This document shows positions 1-8,642 of a stretch of DNA of 64,000 bases, piece by piece. Within the stretch, counting starts at the first letter, position 1. Each line of letters opens with the position of its first letter. Where the stretch lies: the NCBI GenBank assembly GCA_018654745.1, contig JABILA010000056.1, positions 1 to 64,000 of the forward strand. Reading direction: 5' to 3'. Made by a program: the position numbers and the translations under genes. Source of the stretch: Alphaproteobacteria bacterium. GTDB lineage: Bacteria; Pseudomonadota; Alphaproteobacteria; UBA2966. The notes under the pieces are model-generated. The model was not told the DNA's origin. It worked only from the letters and a program-made list of their open reading frames with translations, and made no database searches.

Positions 1-137
1 CGCTTCCCAAAAATGGACGATGCCACTGCAAAACTGGAATTTGACATTGTCCCAACTCTCAATCTATTTTGAAGGCAGATTAGACGACGTGTTGGATATT
101 TAAACTATGCCAGTGACACGGAATTCTGAACACCCTC
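1..137 (+). mobile_element. Right end of an IS256-family insertion sequence; outer end approx. 135-137 (ctatgccagtgacacggaattctgaacaccctc)
   Basis: Transposase C-terminus followed by a short tail ending GAACACCC(TC), exactly where the dctP homology stops. Exact IR/TSD not resolvable without the other end. Confidence 0.72.
2..103 (+). CDS. IS256-family (mutator-type) transposase, C-terminal end only (5' part outside window)
   Basis: Frame 2 from the window edge reads ASQKWTMPLQNWNLTLSQLSIYFEGRLDDVLDI*, which matches the typical IS256-family transposase C-terminus (KW..P..NWN..L.QL.I.FEGRL). Not in the supplied ORF track because it has no start in the window. Confidence 0.82.
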   Translation, partial: ASQKWTMPLQNWNLTLSQLSIYFEGRLDDVLDI

Positions 138-715
138 GAAATCCGTACAGGTGTTGCACCAAGATCCTTGAAGACCTTGCCGTACACACCGACACCACGC
201 ACTTTAATGCCTTTGATGTCAGCCATGTTTTTGACTGGCTTGCCTTTACAGATCAGCTGAATTTGCGTTGTCGTAAAGTTACTCACGTAGTGCAGGTTCA
301 GTTTGTCAAATTCGGCAATCAGGTCCTTGTTGGTCGTGGCCATTTCCCAGACAGCGCGCGTGCCAACCCAGGGATCGGAATATTGCGTTGGCAAATCCGT
401 CAGGGAATAAGCTGTATGGAATTTCGGATTGTAGACACCGATGATGGTACCCATATCAGCAGCACCAGCGCCGACGCCTTTGGCGGCAGCTTTGGCTTTC
501 AACAGGGCACCGCCCCAATGCATCTCGATTTTGAGCTCGCCATTGGTACGTCTTTCCAACTCAGCCGCCATCCAGTTCGTGACTTCTGCGCGGGTACCCC
601 GGTTCGGGCTGTTATCGGAAAAGGTCAGAACCCGGGCTGCCTGAACAGGCGCGGCCAGAGCCATTGACAGAACACCGGCCGCAAGAGCCATACTGCCAAA
701 GTTTAGTCGTTTCAT
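138..715 (-). pseudogene. TRAP transporter substrate-binding protein (DctP family), 3' part lost by IS insertion
   Basis: N-terminal signal peptide and DctP fold (MKRLNFGSMALAAGVLSMALAAPVQAARVLTFSDNSPNRGTRAEVTNW...KVRGVGVYGKVFKDLGATPVRIS), then 18 unrelated residues encoded by IS sequence. About 190 aa instead of the usual ~330-340. Confidence 0.85.
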
Positions 716-869
716 ACTTTCATCTCCCAGTTAATCGTCAATCGTAGGTAAACAGTTATTATTTAAGCCTCGATGGTGTGCCGACTTGATGCCGAACTTA
801 TTTTTGATTTTGAATCATTCTAGATTCGCAATTAGTTTAATGACAGGCATTATGGTTAAAGAAATCCAT

Positions 870-1673
870 TCAACCTGTTTCAGGTTTCTCCTTGTAGCCA
901 AATGTTCTGGACAGCGACTGTGCTGACTGAATTGCCGTTTCGCGGAATTTATCCTGCTGCTGTATGCCGCGGGATACGGGCATCGCAACCGCCAGGGCTG
1001 CAATCATTTCACCTTCCGAATTAAAAATCGGGGACGAAAAACCGGCGACATCAGGAGAGAAATCACCCAGTGTGACGGACAAGCCTTCATCCTGGATTTT
1101 GGCCAGCAAGTCTTCCAGCGCCGCGACACCTGTGACGGTTTTTTCTGTTACCGGCTTCATGTCCACATCGCTGAAGTACTTCTGCCGCCAGGCATCAGAC
1201 TGGTAAGCCAGAAACAGACGGCCACAGGATGTCGCATAGAGCGGTCGTCGTGTGCCGACAGCAACCGAATAACGAACAGACTTTGGTGATTCCACAAGAT
1301 CGATATACGTGAAATGGCGCTGATCAGCATCAAGCACCGCCAGCAATACGGTTTCACCGCTGGCTTCGACCGCTTGTTCGAGATGCGGGCGGGCGATTTG
1401 GCGAATAGACCGCCCCGCCAGGATGGTTGAGGCAAGGGCATAGGATTCCGGTCCCAGCGTATACAGCGATCCGGTCCGAATCAGAAAGCCCTGTTCCGTC
1501 AGCGCCTTCAGAGTAGCCGACAGGGAACTTTTTGGTGCATCCAGGTGGGCAGCGATGGCCGATAAGTTAAGACCTGACGGCTCCTCCGCAAGCAAACGAA
1601 GCAAGGAAAATGCACGAGGCAATACCATCGGTCCGTCAGTGCGTATTGCGGAAACTGCCAATCGAAACCCCAC
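870..1673 (-). CDS. IclR family transcriptional regulator
   Basis: N-terminal wHTH (RAFSLLRLLAEEPSGLNLSAIAAHLDAPKSSLSATLKALTEQGFL) and IclR effector domain (SVAVGTRRPLYATSCGRLFLAY). Confidence 0.93.
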   Translation of the reverse strand: MGFRLAVSAIRTDGPMVLPRAFSLLRLLAEEPSGLNLSAIAAHLDAPKSSLSATLKALTEQGFLIRTGSLYTLGPESYALASTILAGRSIRQIARPHLEQAVEASGETVLLAVLDADQRHFTYIDLVESPKSVRYSVAVGTRRPLYATSCGRLFLAYQSDAWRQKYFSDVDMKPVTEKTVTGVAALEDLLAKIQDEGLSVTLGDFSPDVAGFSSPIFNSEGEMIAALAVAMPVSRGIQQQDKFRETAIQSAQSLSRTFGYKEKPETG

Positions 1674-1801
1674 CCTTTTCGTTCGAATTTACGTACACAT
1701 TCCATTTATTCGTAACATTCTAGCTATGAAGTTTCGAATGTCAAACACCCAAATGCCCTGAAAACGCCCTTCTGGCCTACATTTTGGCCCGATTCGTAAT
1801 T

Positions 1802-2593
1802 TTATTGGGCAAGAACTTCATCCAGGCGCCTAGCATCCATATCCAGGCTGTTGCCGCCATCAACCGGAATCAATGCACCGGTCACATAAGTTGCCAGATC
1901 GGAGCCCAGATACATGCACATATTGCCGATATCTTCCCAGCTGCCGAGACGACCCAGGGGCACCGAGGCAATCTTCGCATCGAGCTGTTCTTTTGTTTTA
2001 TAAAGCCGGTCGATCCCGCCTGAATTCGCAATCGGTCCCGGCGATACCGAGTTCACACGAACGCCAACCCCACCCCATTCCAGTGCCAAAGTCCGCATGA
2101 CCTGGTCGACACCTGCCTTGGCAGCGCAGACGTGAACCTGGCCGACGAGTGGCACCCAGGATTGCGGGGCGGTGATATTGATCACTGAAGCACCCGGCTT
2201 TTTCAGATGAGGATAGGCGGCAGTCAACACGTGATGGGTGCCCAGCAAATCAATTTCCATAACGGCCCGAAAACCGTTCGAGGAAAGATCCTTGCCATAG
2301 GCTGGAAAATTTCCCGCCGCACCTGAGACAACAACATCGATTTCGCCGAACAAATCAGCACATTGCTGAAAGGCCGCCTTGACCTGATCATGGTCGCGCA
2401 CATCAACTGTGCAGCCTTCAACTTGTCCGCCTTCTTTCTTCAGAAGTTCAAGGGCGGTATCAACCTTCTTCTGATCCCTTGAAAAGACAAATACATTGGC
2501 ACCGGCCCGGGCGAAGCATTGTGCCACACCCAGATTGATGCCGTTGGTGCCACCCGAGACAAGCACGTTCTTGCCGGAAAAATCGAATTTCAT
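1802..2593 (-). CDS. SDR family oxidoreductase
   Basis: Rossmann TGxxxGIG-like motif (VSGGTNGINLG) and C-terminal PVDGG; the canonical YxxxK Tyr is replaced (VHVCAAKAG). Confidence 0.9.
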   Translation of the reverse strand: MKFDFSGKNVLVSGGTNGINLGVAQCFARAGANVFVFSRDQKKVDTALELLKKEGGQVEGCTVDVRDHDQVKAAFQQCADLFGEIDVVVSGAAGNFPAYGKDLSSNGFRAVMEIDLLGTHHVLTAAYPHLKKPGASVINITAPQSWVPLVGQVHVCAAKAGVDQVMRTLALEWGGVGVRVNSVSPGPIANSGGIDRLYKTKEQLDAKIASVPLGRLGSWEDIGNMCMYLGSDLATYVTGALIPVDGGNSLDMDARRLDEVLAQ

Positions 2594-2611
2594 AACCTGA
2601 CTTTCTGTTGC

Positions 2612-3409
2612 CTATTTGCCCTTGAAAACGGGTGTCCGTTTTTCAAGGAATGCGGTGACACCTTCGGCCCAGTCATCTGTTGCGGCACAAATGCCGAAAC
2701 CTTCGGCTTCCAGATTCAATTGCTGGGCATAGGAATTCGCGTGGGAGGCATACATCAGTCGTTTGATGCTGGCATATGATTGCGTTGGCCCGTTTGCAAG
2801 GCGCTGGGCCAGTTTGTTTGTTTCGGCTTCAATGTCTGCCTCTGGCACCATCCAGTTCAACAAGCCAAGACGATGGGCTTCTGCGGCATCAAAGGTATCG
2901 CCCAGCATGGCAATTTCCAGCGCCTTGCGGACACCAACGATGCGCGGCAAATGGTAGGAACCCGATCCATCCGGGCTGGCACCGATGCCGACATAGGAGA
3001 ACTTGTAATAGGAAGTGTCTGCGCCAATGGCGAGGTCGCAAGCCGTCATGAAGGAAATTCCGGCTCCGGCGGCCGCCCCTTCAACGCTGGCAATGACCGG
3101 CTTTTCCATGCGCTTGAGCGCAAACATCATGGCGTGCAGGCTGTGGACGCGGCGTTCGAACGACGTGCGTCGCTCAATCGGTTCCATCTCCAGATATTCG
3201 TTGAAGTTCTTGATATCGCCGCCTGCCATGAAGTGGCCCCCGGCACCGCGCAAAACAACACAGCGGATTGATTTGTCATGTTCGATATCGTCTACGGCGT
3301 CGAACATGGCCAGGCGCATATCCATGGACAATGCGTTTCGGGCCTTGGGCCGGTTCATGGTCATTGTGGCAACGCCATCTTCCTTGGTGACGAGCAGGTG
3401 ATCGGTCAT
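2612..3409 (-). CDS. Enoyl-CoA hydratase/isomerase family protein
   Basis: Crotonase fold: NRPKARNALSMDMR, GAGGHFMAGGDIKNF, GAAAGAGISFMTACDLAIG. Confidence 0.93.
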   Translation of the reverse strand: MTDHLLVTKEDGVATMTMNRPKARNALSMDMRLAMFDAVDDIEHDKSIRCVVLRGAGGHFMAGGDIKNFNEYLEMEPIERRTSFERRVHSLHAMMFALKRMEKPVIASVEGAAAGAGISFMTACDLAIGADTSYYKFSYVGIGASPDGSGSYHLPRIVGVRKALEIAMLGDTFDAAEAHRLGLLNWMVPEADIEAETNKLAQRLANGPTQSYASIKRLMYASHANSYAQQLNLEAEGFGICAATDDWAEGVTAFLEKRTPVFKGK

Positions 3410-3475
3410 GTAATTGTCTCCGGGTTGGGCAGGCGCAGTCGCGCGTTTCAGATTTCGAATTAAGTTCAGATGGCC

Positions 3476-3575
3476 TTAAGCGTATTCGGTTTATCCGAAT
3501 CGCCTCGTTTCATATTTGCATTGCTTTTCAATATGTTGCTTCAATCCTGTGTTTCAGAAAAAACTGAAACACCCT
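3476..3575. repeat. Copy B of a dispersed ~100-bp intergenic repeat
   Basis: Shares the core TCGCCTCGTyTCATATyTkCrTTGCTTTkCAAyrTGT and the overall layout with 46936-47039; ends in GTGTTTCAG-aaaaaa-CTGAAACAC. Confidence 0.7.
3549..3572. terminator. Perfect 9-bp stem hairpin GTGTTTCAG(aaaaaa)CTGAAACAC inside the repeat
   Basis: Exact inverted repeat read directly; located between two same-strand crotonase genes. Confidence 0.5.
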
Positions 3576-4356
3576 AGCGGCCTTTCCAGTCGGGTTTGCG
3601 TTTTTCATTAAAGGCCGCGAAGCCTTCTATGGCATCAAGTGTCTGGGCCATGTTCTGAACCATAAGCTGGGCATGAGCGTGGGCCGCTTCCTGGGTTTGG
3701 TCCTCAATGGTGCGGAACAGGGTTTTACCGAGCCGAATAGCCGTCAGGGATTTGTTGGTCGTGCGATCCAGAAGCCAGGCCAGTTTTTCATCCAGCTTGC
3801 CGGGTTCTGCCACATAATTGACGAGGTCCATTTCCAGAGCATCGACCGCGGAAAACATTTCACCCGTAATGCAAAGTTCCATCAATTTTCGCCGCGGCAA
3901 TACCCGCTGCAACAAAGGCATGATCATCATCGGATAAAGACCGATCTTGCTTTCCGGTGCACCAAACAAGGCATCTGGATCAGCAACGGCCATGTCGCAG
4001 GCGCAGGCCAGACCCAGTCCACCAGCCAGAGCATGTCCATTGATTCGGGCAATAGTCGGCAACGGGCAATCCCGCAAAACCTTGAACAACGCCACGATAA
4101 AGTTATCCGGATGTTCAACATCAATCTCAAAGGGGGAGCCATCAGCTGACGGTTTCAAATCACCCCCGGCACAAAAGGCCTTGTCTCCGGCACCTGTGAT
4201 CACGACGGCCCGGACGGCTTCGTTGGCAATAGCGGCTTCAATACCGGCAGCGATACCCGTCGCGACTTCCTGGTTCAGGGCATTGCGCCGATCGGGGCGG
4301 TTGATGGTAATCAACATCGCCTTGTCGCGAACTTCCTGTAATACAAGATCACTCAT
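3574..4356 (-). CDS. Enoyl-CoA hydratase-related protein
   Basis: Crotonase motifs NRPDRRNALNQEV, GAGDKAFCAGGDLKP, GHALAGGLGLACACDMAVA. Confidence 0.93.
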   Translation of the reverse strand: MSDLVLQEVRDKAMLITINRPDRRNALNQEVATGIAAGIEAAIANEAVRAVVITGAGDKAFCAGGDLKPSADGSPFEIDVEHPDNFIVALFKVLRDCPLPTIARINGHALAGGLGLACACDMAVADPDALFGAPESKIGLYPMMIMPLLQRVLPRRKLMELCITGEMFSAVDALEMDLVNYVAEPGKLDEKLAWLLDRTTNKSLTAIRLGKTLFRTIEDQTQEAAHAHAQLMVQNMAQTLDAIEGFAAFNEKRKPDWKGR

Positions 4357-5277
4357 CTAGACAGGTTCCCAGCTGAAATAGGAAGGCGAGGTTTCCAGCG
4401 GTGTCAGGTTCGACGACATGGCCGGAAAGGCTGTGTCCAGAATTGACGACGGTGTCCAGCCTTCGGCGGTGTGCATGGTGCGCGCGGGTCGTGACTGGTT
4501 AAAGAGGTATAATTCGTTGGCCCTTGCCCCCAGAATTTGACCGTTGACGGCTTCCGACTGATCGCTGAGCAAGGCGACTGCCAGAGGGGCCACACGATCA
4601 GCGCCCAGTTTTTTGATTTTGGCCATGCGTTCCTGATAGAGCGGATTGTCTTTGGGAATGCTGTCTGTCATCCGGGTAAAGGCCCAGGGTGCAATGCAGT
4701 TTGAGCGCACGCGATAGCGTTCCATGTCCAGTGCAATGGAGCGCGACAAGCCGACGATACCCAGTTTTGCCGCCGCATAATTAGCCTGGCCAACATTGCC
4801 GACAACACCGGAAGTCGATGTCATATGGACATATGTGCCGGACATTTCCTTGCGAAAAACATCGGCCGCCGCACGTGAGACATAGAAATATCCATTGAGA
4901 TGAACCTGAACCACAGATTCGAAATCATCTTTCGACATTTTGTGGAAAATCTTGTCGCGCAGGATACCGGCATTGTTCACAACGCCATGCAGTCCGCCAA
5001 AACTGTCCATGGCATTTTCGACAATACGGTGGGCATCATCCCAATCTGCAATGGAATGCGTGTCCGCCACAGCTTCACCACCGGCATCGCGGATTTCTGC
5101 TGCAACTTCTTCCGCCGGACCCGTGGCAACATCCTCCACTTCCAGGTCATGAACGCCAACGCCAAGGTCATTGACCACAACCTTCGCCCCCTCCTTTGCG
5201 GCCTCCAGCGCGATATATTTCCCTACACCACGCCCGGCACCTGTAACGATAACAACCTTGCCTTCAAGAACACCCAC
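4357..5277 (-). CDS. SDR family oxidoreductase, MFE-2-type (3R)-hydroxyacyl-CoA dehydrogenase-like
   Basis: EGKVVIVTGAGRGVGKYIALEAAKEGAKVVVNDLGV ... NNAGILRDKIFHKMSKDDFESVVQVHLNGYF ... NYAAAKLGIVGL. Confidence 0.9.
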   Translation of the reverse strand: MGVLEGKVVIVTGAGRGVGKYIALEAAKEGAKVVVNDLGVGVHDLEVEDVATGPAEEVAAEIRDAGGEAVADTHSIADWDDAHRIVENAMDSFGGLHGVVNNAGILRDKIFHKMSKDDFESVVQVHLNGYFYVSRAAADVFRKEMSGTYVHMTSTSGVVGNVGQANYAAAKLGIVGLSRSIALDMERYRVRSNCIAPWAFTRMTDSIPKDNPLYQERMAKIKKLGADRVAPLAVALLSDQSEAVNGQILGARANELYLFNQSRPARTMHTAEGWTPSSILDTAFPAMSSNLTPLETSPSYFSWEPV

Positions 5278-5312
5278 GATTTCCCCCTGTTCAATCCAAT
5301 TCTGACGTGTAA

Positions 5313-6170
5313 TCAGCTCGCCATAAGGCTGGCTGATCCCCGATCCAGGACAACTTCATCCCGGTCTTCCGCAATAACCCGGAAACTGGCACCACCATCC
5401 TTGTTCCAGATTTCAGTTCGCAAGGTATCGCCGGGAAAGACCGGACGACTGAAACGACAGGTATAACCACCAAACCTTGCCGGATCACCGCCCGCCATTT
5501 CCTGAAGCAACACGTGACCGGCAACACCCATGGTGCAAAGCCCGTGCAGGATCGGTCGATCATATCCGGCCTTGGCAGCAATCGACGGAGAAATATGGAT
5601 GGGGTTGTAGTCACCGCTCAGGCGATAAATCAGGGCCGCACGCTTGTCGACGACATTGCGCGAGACAATATCCGGATCGCCTTCTGGCACAGCGGCCAAT
5701 GGTTCAGGCACTTCACCATGATCCCCGCAGCCCCCATCGCCGCGACAGAACACGCCCGTCACGACACGGCAGATTTCGTCATTTGTTTCAACATCGCGCA
5801 GGGTTTTTTCGTAGTACAAAATCGCGCCGCGACCTTCACCTTTGTCCGTAATCCCCATCACCCGGTAACTGGCCCGGACCGTACCAGACGCTGCCAGCGG
5901 TCGTGACATGGTGACAAATTGTTCGGCATGTAAAACCTTGACCCAATCAATTTCCAGGCTCGGGTCCTGGAGCCAGAACCCCGGATGCGCCAACACATTC
6001 GAAAAACCTGGCAGAGCGGTTAATTCCTGTTCAAACAGAAATTTCAGCTCGTCTTCATTGGTCGGATCAAGGCCCAGATTGACGCCAAGTGCATAAAGAA
6101 TTGTATCGCGGTCAGTGTAGGAGCGATCAGCTTCGGCGATTTGGAAGCCAAGGGTTTCTTCAACTTTCAT
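5313..6170 (-). CDS. MaoC family (R)-specific enoyl-CoA hydratase 2 (double hot-dog)
   Basis: YRLSGDYNPIHISPSIAAKAGYDRPILHGLCTMGVAGHVLL is the hydratase-2 motif; 285 aa with a degenerate N-terminal hot-dog. Confidence 0.9.
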   Translation of the reverse strand: MKVEETLGFQIAEADRSYTDRDTILYALGVNLGLDPTNEDELKFLFEQELTALPGFSNVLAHPGFWLQDPSLEIDWVKVLHAEQFVTMSRPLAASGTVRASYRVMGITDKGEGRGAILYYEKTLRDVETNDEICRVVTGVFCRGDGGCGDHGEVPEPLAAVPEGDPDIVSRNVVDKRAALIYRLSGDYNPIHISPSIAAKAGYDRPILHGLCTMGVAGHVLLQEMAGGDPARFGGYTCRFSRPVFPGDTLRTEIWNKDGGASFRVIAEDRDEVVLDRGSASLMAS

Positions 6171-6207
6171 CTGATTTATTCCGTTCGCTTATCAATAAGA
6201 CTTCGAC

Positions 6208-7371
6208 TTAGTAGGATTTCGGTAGGCCAAGAACACGCTCGGCAATAAACGAAGAGATCAGTTGCTCTGATACGGGTGCGATGCGCGTGATCATGACTTC
6301 ACGCATCAGGCGCTCGACATGATATTCCTTGGCATAGCCCATGCCGCCGTGGGTCATCACCGCCTGCACCGCCGCATTGTAACCCGCCTTGGCCCCCAGA
6401 AATTTTGAGGCATTGGCTTCTGCACCACAGGGCTGTTCGGCATCAAACAATTCAGCGGCCTTCACGCACATCAGCCAGGCGGCTTCCAGTTCCATCCAGT
6501 TTTCAGCCAGTGGATGCTGAATGCCCTGGTTCATACCAATGGGCCGACCAAAGACCTCCCGCTCCAGCGCATATTTTGATGCCCGTCGCAAGGCGTCCTG
6601 CCCGATCCCGACGCCTTCTGCACCGACCAGAATACGTTCCGGGTTCATGGCGTGCAGGATATATCGAAAGCCCATACCTTCTTCGCCGATCAGGTCTTCG
6701 TCGGGGATGAACAGGTTGTCGAAAAAGATCATGTTTGAATCGACGGCCTTGCGACCCATCTTGTGGATCAGCTGGACTTCGATCTTCTTGCGGTCAAATT
6801 CCGTATAGAAAATCGTAATGCCCTTTGTCGGATCCTTGTTTTCTTCACGCTTTTGCGTGCGCGCCAGCAACAATATCCGGGTCGCTTGCTGCGCCGTTGA
6901 ATTCCAGATCTTGCGCCCGTTGACGATATATCCGCCATCAACTTTTTCAGCGAACGTTGTGATGTTGGTCGTGTCCAGTCCGACATTGGGCTCGGTCACG
7001 CCGAAGGATACTTTTTCTTCCCCGCGCACGAGGGGCGGTATGTGTTTCTGCTTTTGCTCTTCGGTTCCAAACACCAGAATGGGATGGGGGCCAAACATAT
7101 TGATATGGACTGACGACGCCGCCGTCATGGCACCGCAGGCGGCAACGGTATTCATCATCACCGCCGCTTCACCTACACCAAGACCGGACCCGCCATATTC
7201 TTCCGGCATGGTAATACCCAGCCAGCCAGCCTCAGCCATGGCACCGTGAAATTCATGGGGAAAAACACCGTCCGTATCACGCGCCAGCCAGTAATCATCG
7301 CCAAAATTATTACAAACCGATTGCACGCCTTCGCGTACCAGTCTGAAATTTTCGGTCAAGTCTCGTTCCAT
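6208..7371 (-). CDS. Acyl-CoA dehydrogenase
   Basis: FGVTEPNVGLDTTNITTFAEKVDGGYIVNGRKIWNSTAQQ; MTHGGMGYAKEYHVERLMREVMI; ends ERVLGLPKSY. Confidence 0.95.
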   Translation of the reverse strand: MERDLTENFRLVREGVQSVCNNFGDDYWLARDTDGVFPHEFHGAMAEAGWLGITMPEEYGGSGLGVGEAAVMMNTVAACGAMTAASSVHINMFGPHPILVFGTEEQKQKHIPPLVRGEEKVSFGVTEPNVGLDTTNITTFAEKVDGGYIVNGRKIWNSTAQQATRILLLARTQKREENKDPTKGITIFYTEFDRKKIEVQLIHKMGRKAVDSNMIFFDNLFIPDEDLIGEEGMGFRYILHAMNPERILVGAEGVGIGQDALRRASKYALEREVFGRPIGMNQGIQHPLAENWMELEAAWLMCVKAAELFDAEQPCGAEANASKFLGAKAGYNAAVQAVMTHGGMGYAKEYHVERLMREVMITRIAPVSEQLISSFIAERVLGLPKSY

Positions 7372-7397
7372 AGGTGTGTCCTGTTCGTGATACCGGT

Positions 7398-8528
7398 TTA
7401 ACGGGCGTCTGAAAAACGTTTGAGGTGGTAGTCAACATTGCCAAACAATTTGTCGATGGTTTGCAATCGTTTGTAATAATGACCAATGGGGTATTCGTCC
7501 GTCATGCCAATGCCACCGTGCAACTGGATGCCCTGTTCGCCGACAAATTTTGCCGCCTCGCCAATACGGGCCTTGGTGGCGGAGGCGGTCTGCACCCGGT
7601 CATCACCACCGATGTCAGCCCGCATAGCCGCCATATCGGCCATGGCTTTGGATTGTTCTTCTTCGATCAGCATATCTGCCAGGCGGTGCTTGATGACCTG
7701 GTTTGATCCGATAGGCGCGCCGAACTGCTGGCGTGTCTTGACATAATCGATGGTAATTTCGTTGACCTTGCGCATGGCCCCGACGGCTTCGGCGCTGGCA
7801 GCAGTGATAGCCAGATCAATAATCTTGTCGACGACATCAAAGGCCTCGCCTTCCTTGCCGAGCAAAGCATCCGGCCCGACTTCGACACCTTCCAGAACGA
7901 CTTCACTGGCGCGCTGACCATCCAGGGTGCGATAGGTCTTGAGGCTTAAACCCTTTGTATTTGCATCAATCACAAAAAGTGAAATGCCATCCTTGTCCCG
8001 CTGATCTCCGGAAGTGCGGGCTGTAACGATGATCTTGTCGGCACTCGCCGCATGATAAACCAGAGCCTTGTGCCCGTTGATCACATACCCTTTACCAGAG
8101 GCACTGGCGGTCGTCGTCACGTCGAACAAATCGAAGCGGGATGTTGGCTCGGAATAACCAAATGCCAATTTCATTTTGCCTTCGATAATCGCGGGAATAA
8201 TGGCGGCCTTTTGATCAGCATTTCCGGCCACATCAATCAGACGACCAGCCAACAACACCGTTGCCATATAGGGTTCTACCACCAGACCTTCGCCAAAACT
8301 TTCCATCATGACAGAGACGTCAACGTTGGAGCCACCGTAACCACCACTTTCTTCCGAAAATGGCAAACCCAGCCAGCCCATTTCTGCGAACAAGGCCCAA
8401 TGATCCTTGGAATAGCCAAGATCGCTGGCGACCAGCACCCGTCGCGCTGTGAGGTCATAGTTGTCCTGAACAAATCGGTCGACAGAGTCCTTCAGGAGCG
8501 TTTGTTCACTTGAGAGTTCAAAATCCAT
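7398..8528 (-). CDS. Acyl-CoA dehydrogenase, pimeloyl-CoA dehydrogenase small-subunit type (PimD-like)
   Basis: ACAD fold, 376 aa, QLHGGIGMTDEYPIGHYYKRLQTIDKLFGN; adjacent to a PimC-like large subunit. Confidence 0.9.
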   Translation of the reverse strand: MDFELSSEQTLLKDSVDRFVQDNYDLTARRVLVASDLGYSKDHWALFAEMGWLGLPFSEESGGYGGSNVDVSVMMESFGEGLVVEPYMATVLLAGRLIDVAGNADQKAAIIPAIIEGKMKLAFGYSEPTSRFDLFDVTTTASASGKGYVINGHKALVYHAASADKIIVTARTSGDQRDKDGISLFVIDANTKGLSLKTYRTLDGQRASEVVLEGVEVGPDALLGKEGEAFDVVDKIIDLAITAASAEAVGAMRKVNEITIDYVKTRQQFGAPIGSNQVIKHRLADMLIEEEQSKAMADMAAMRADIGGDDRVQTASATKARIGEAAKFVGEQGIQLHGGIGMTDEYPIGHYYKRLQTIDKLFGNVDYHLKRFSDAR

Positions 8529-8537
8529 TATCCGGCT

Positions 8538-8642
8538 CCTAGAGCAATTTCAGAGAAAACAGGTTTTCTGTTTTCGGCAAAAATTGCGTGAAATCAAAAA
8601 GTAGGACGTCTTCAATGACTCGATTGTCATTGGAGACGCACT
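8538..8642. repeat. Hairpin-rich intergenic element with tagagc start (possible divergent relative of the 3476/46936 repeats)
   Basis: Begins ctagagcaatttc, as the 46936 copy begins ctagagcgatatc; contains GAAAACAG-gtttt-CTGTTTTC and a second stem CGTCTTCAATGAC-tcgatt-GTCATTGGAGACG (12/13). Confidence 0.5.
8608..8639. terminator. Stem-loop CGTCTTCAATGAC / GTCATTGGAGACG between two ACAD genes
   Basis: 12 of 13 arm positions pair; sits just downstream (in transcription sense) of the 8641-9837 gene. Confidence 0.5.

Noticed and set aside
107-667. 186-aa plus-strand ORF overlapping the TRAP dctP remnant
   Set aside because: Antisense to a clear DctP coding sequence; no recognisable domain.
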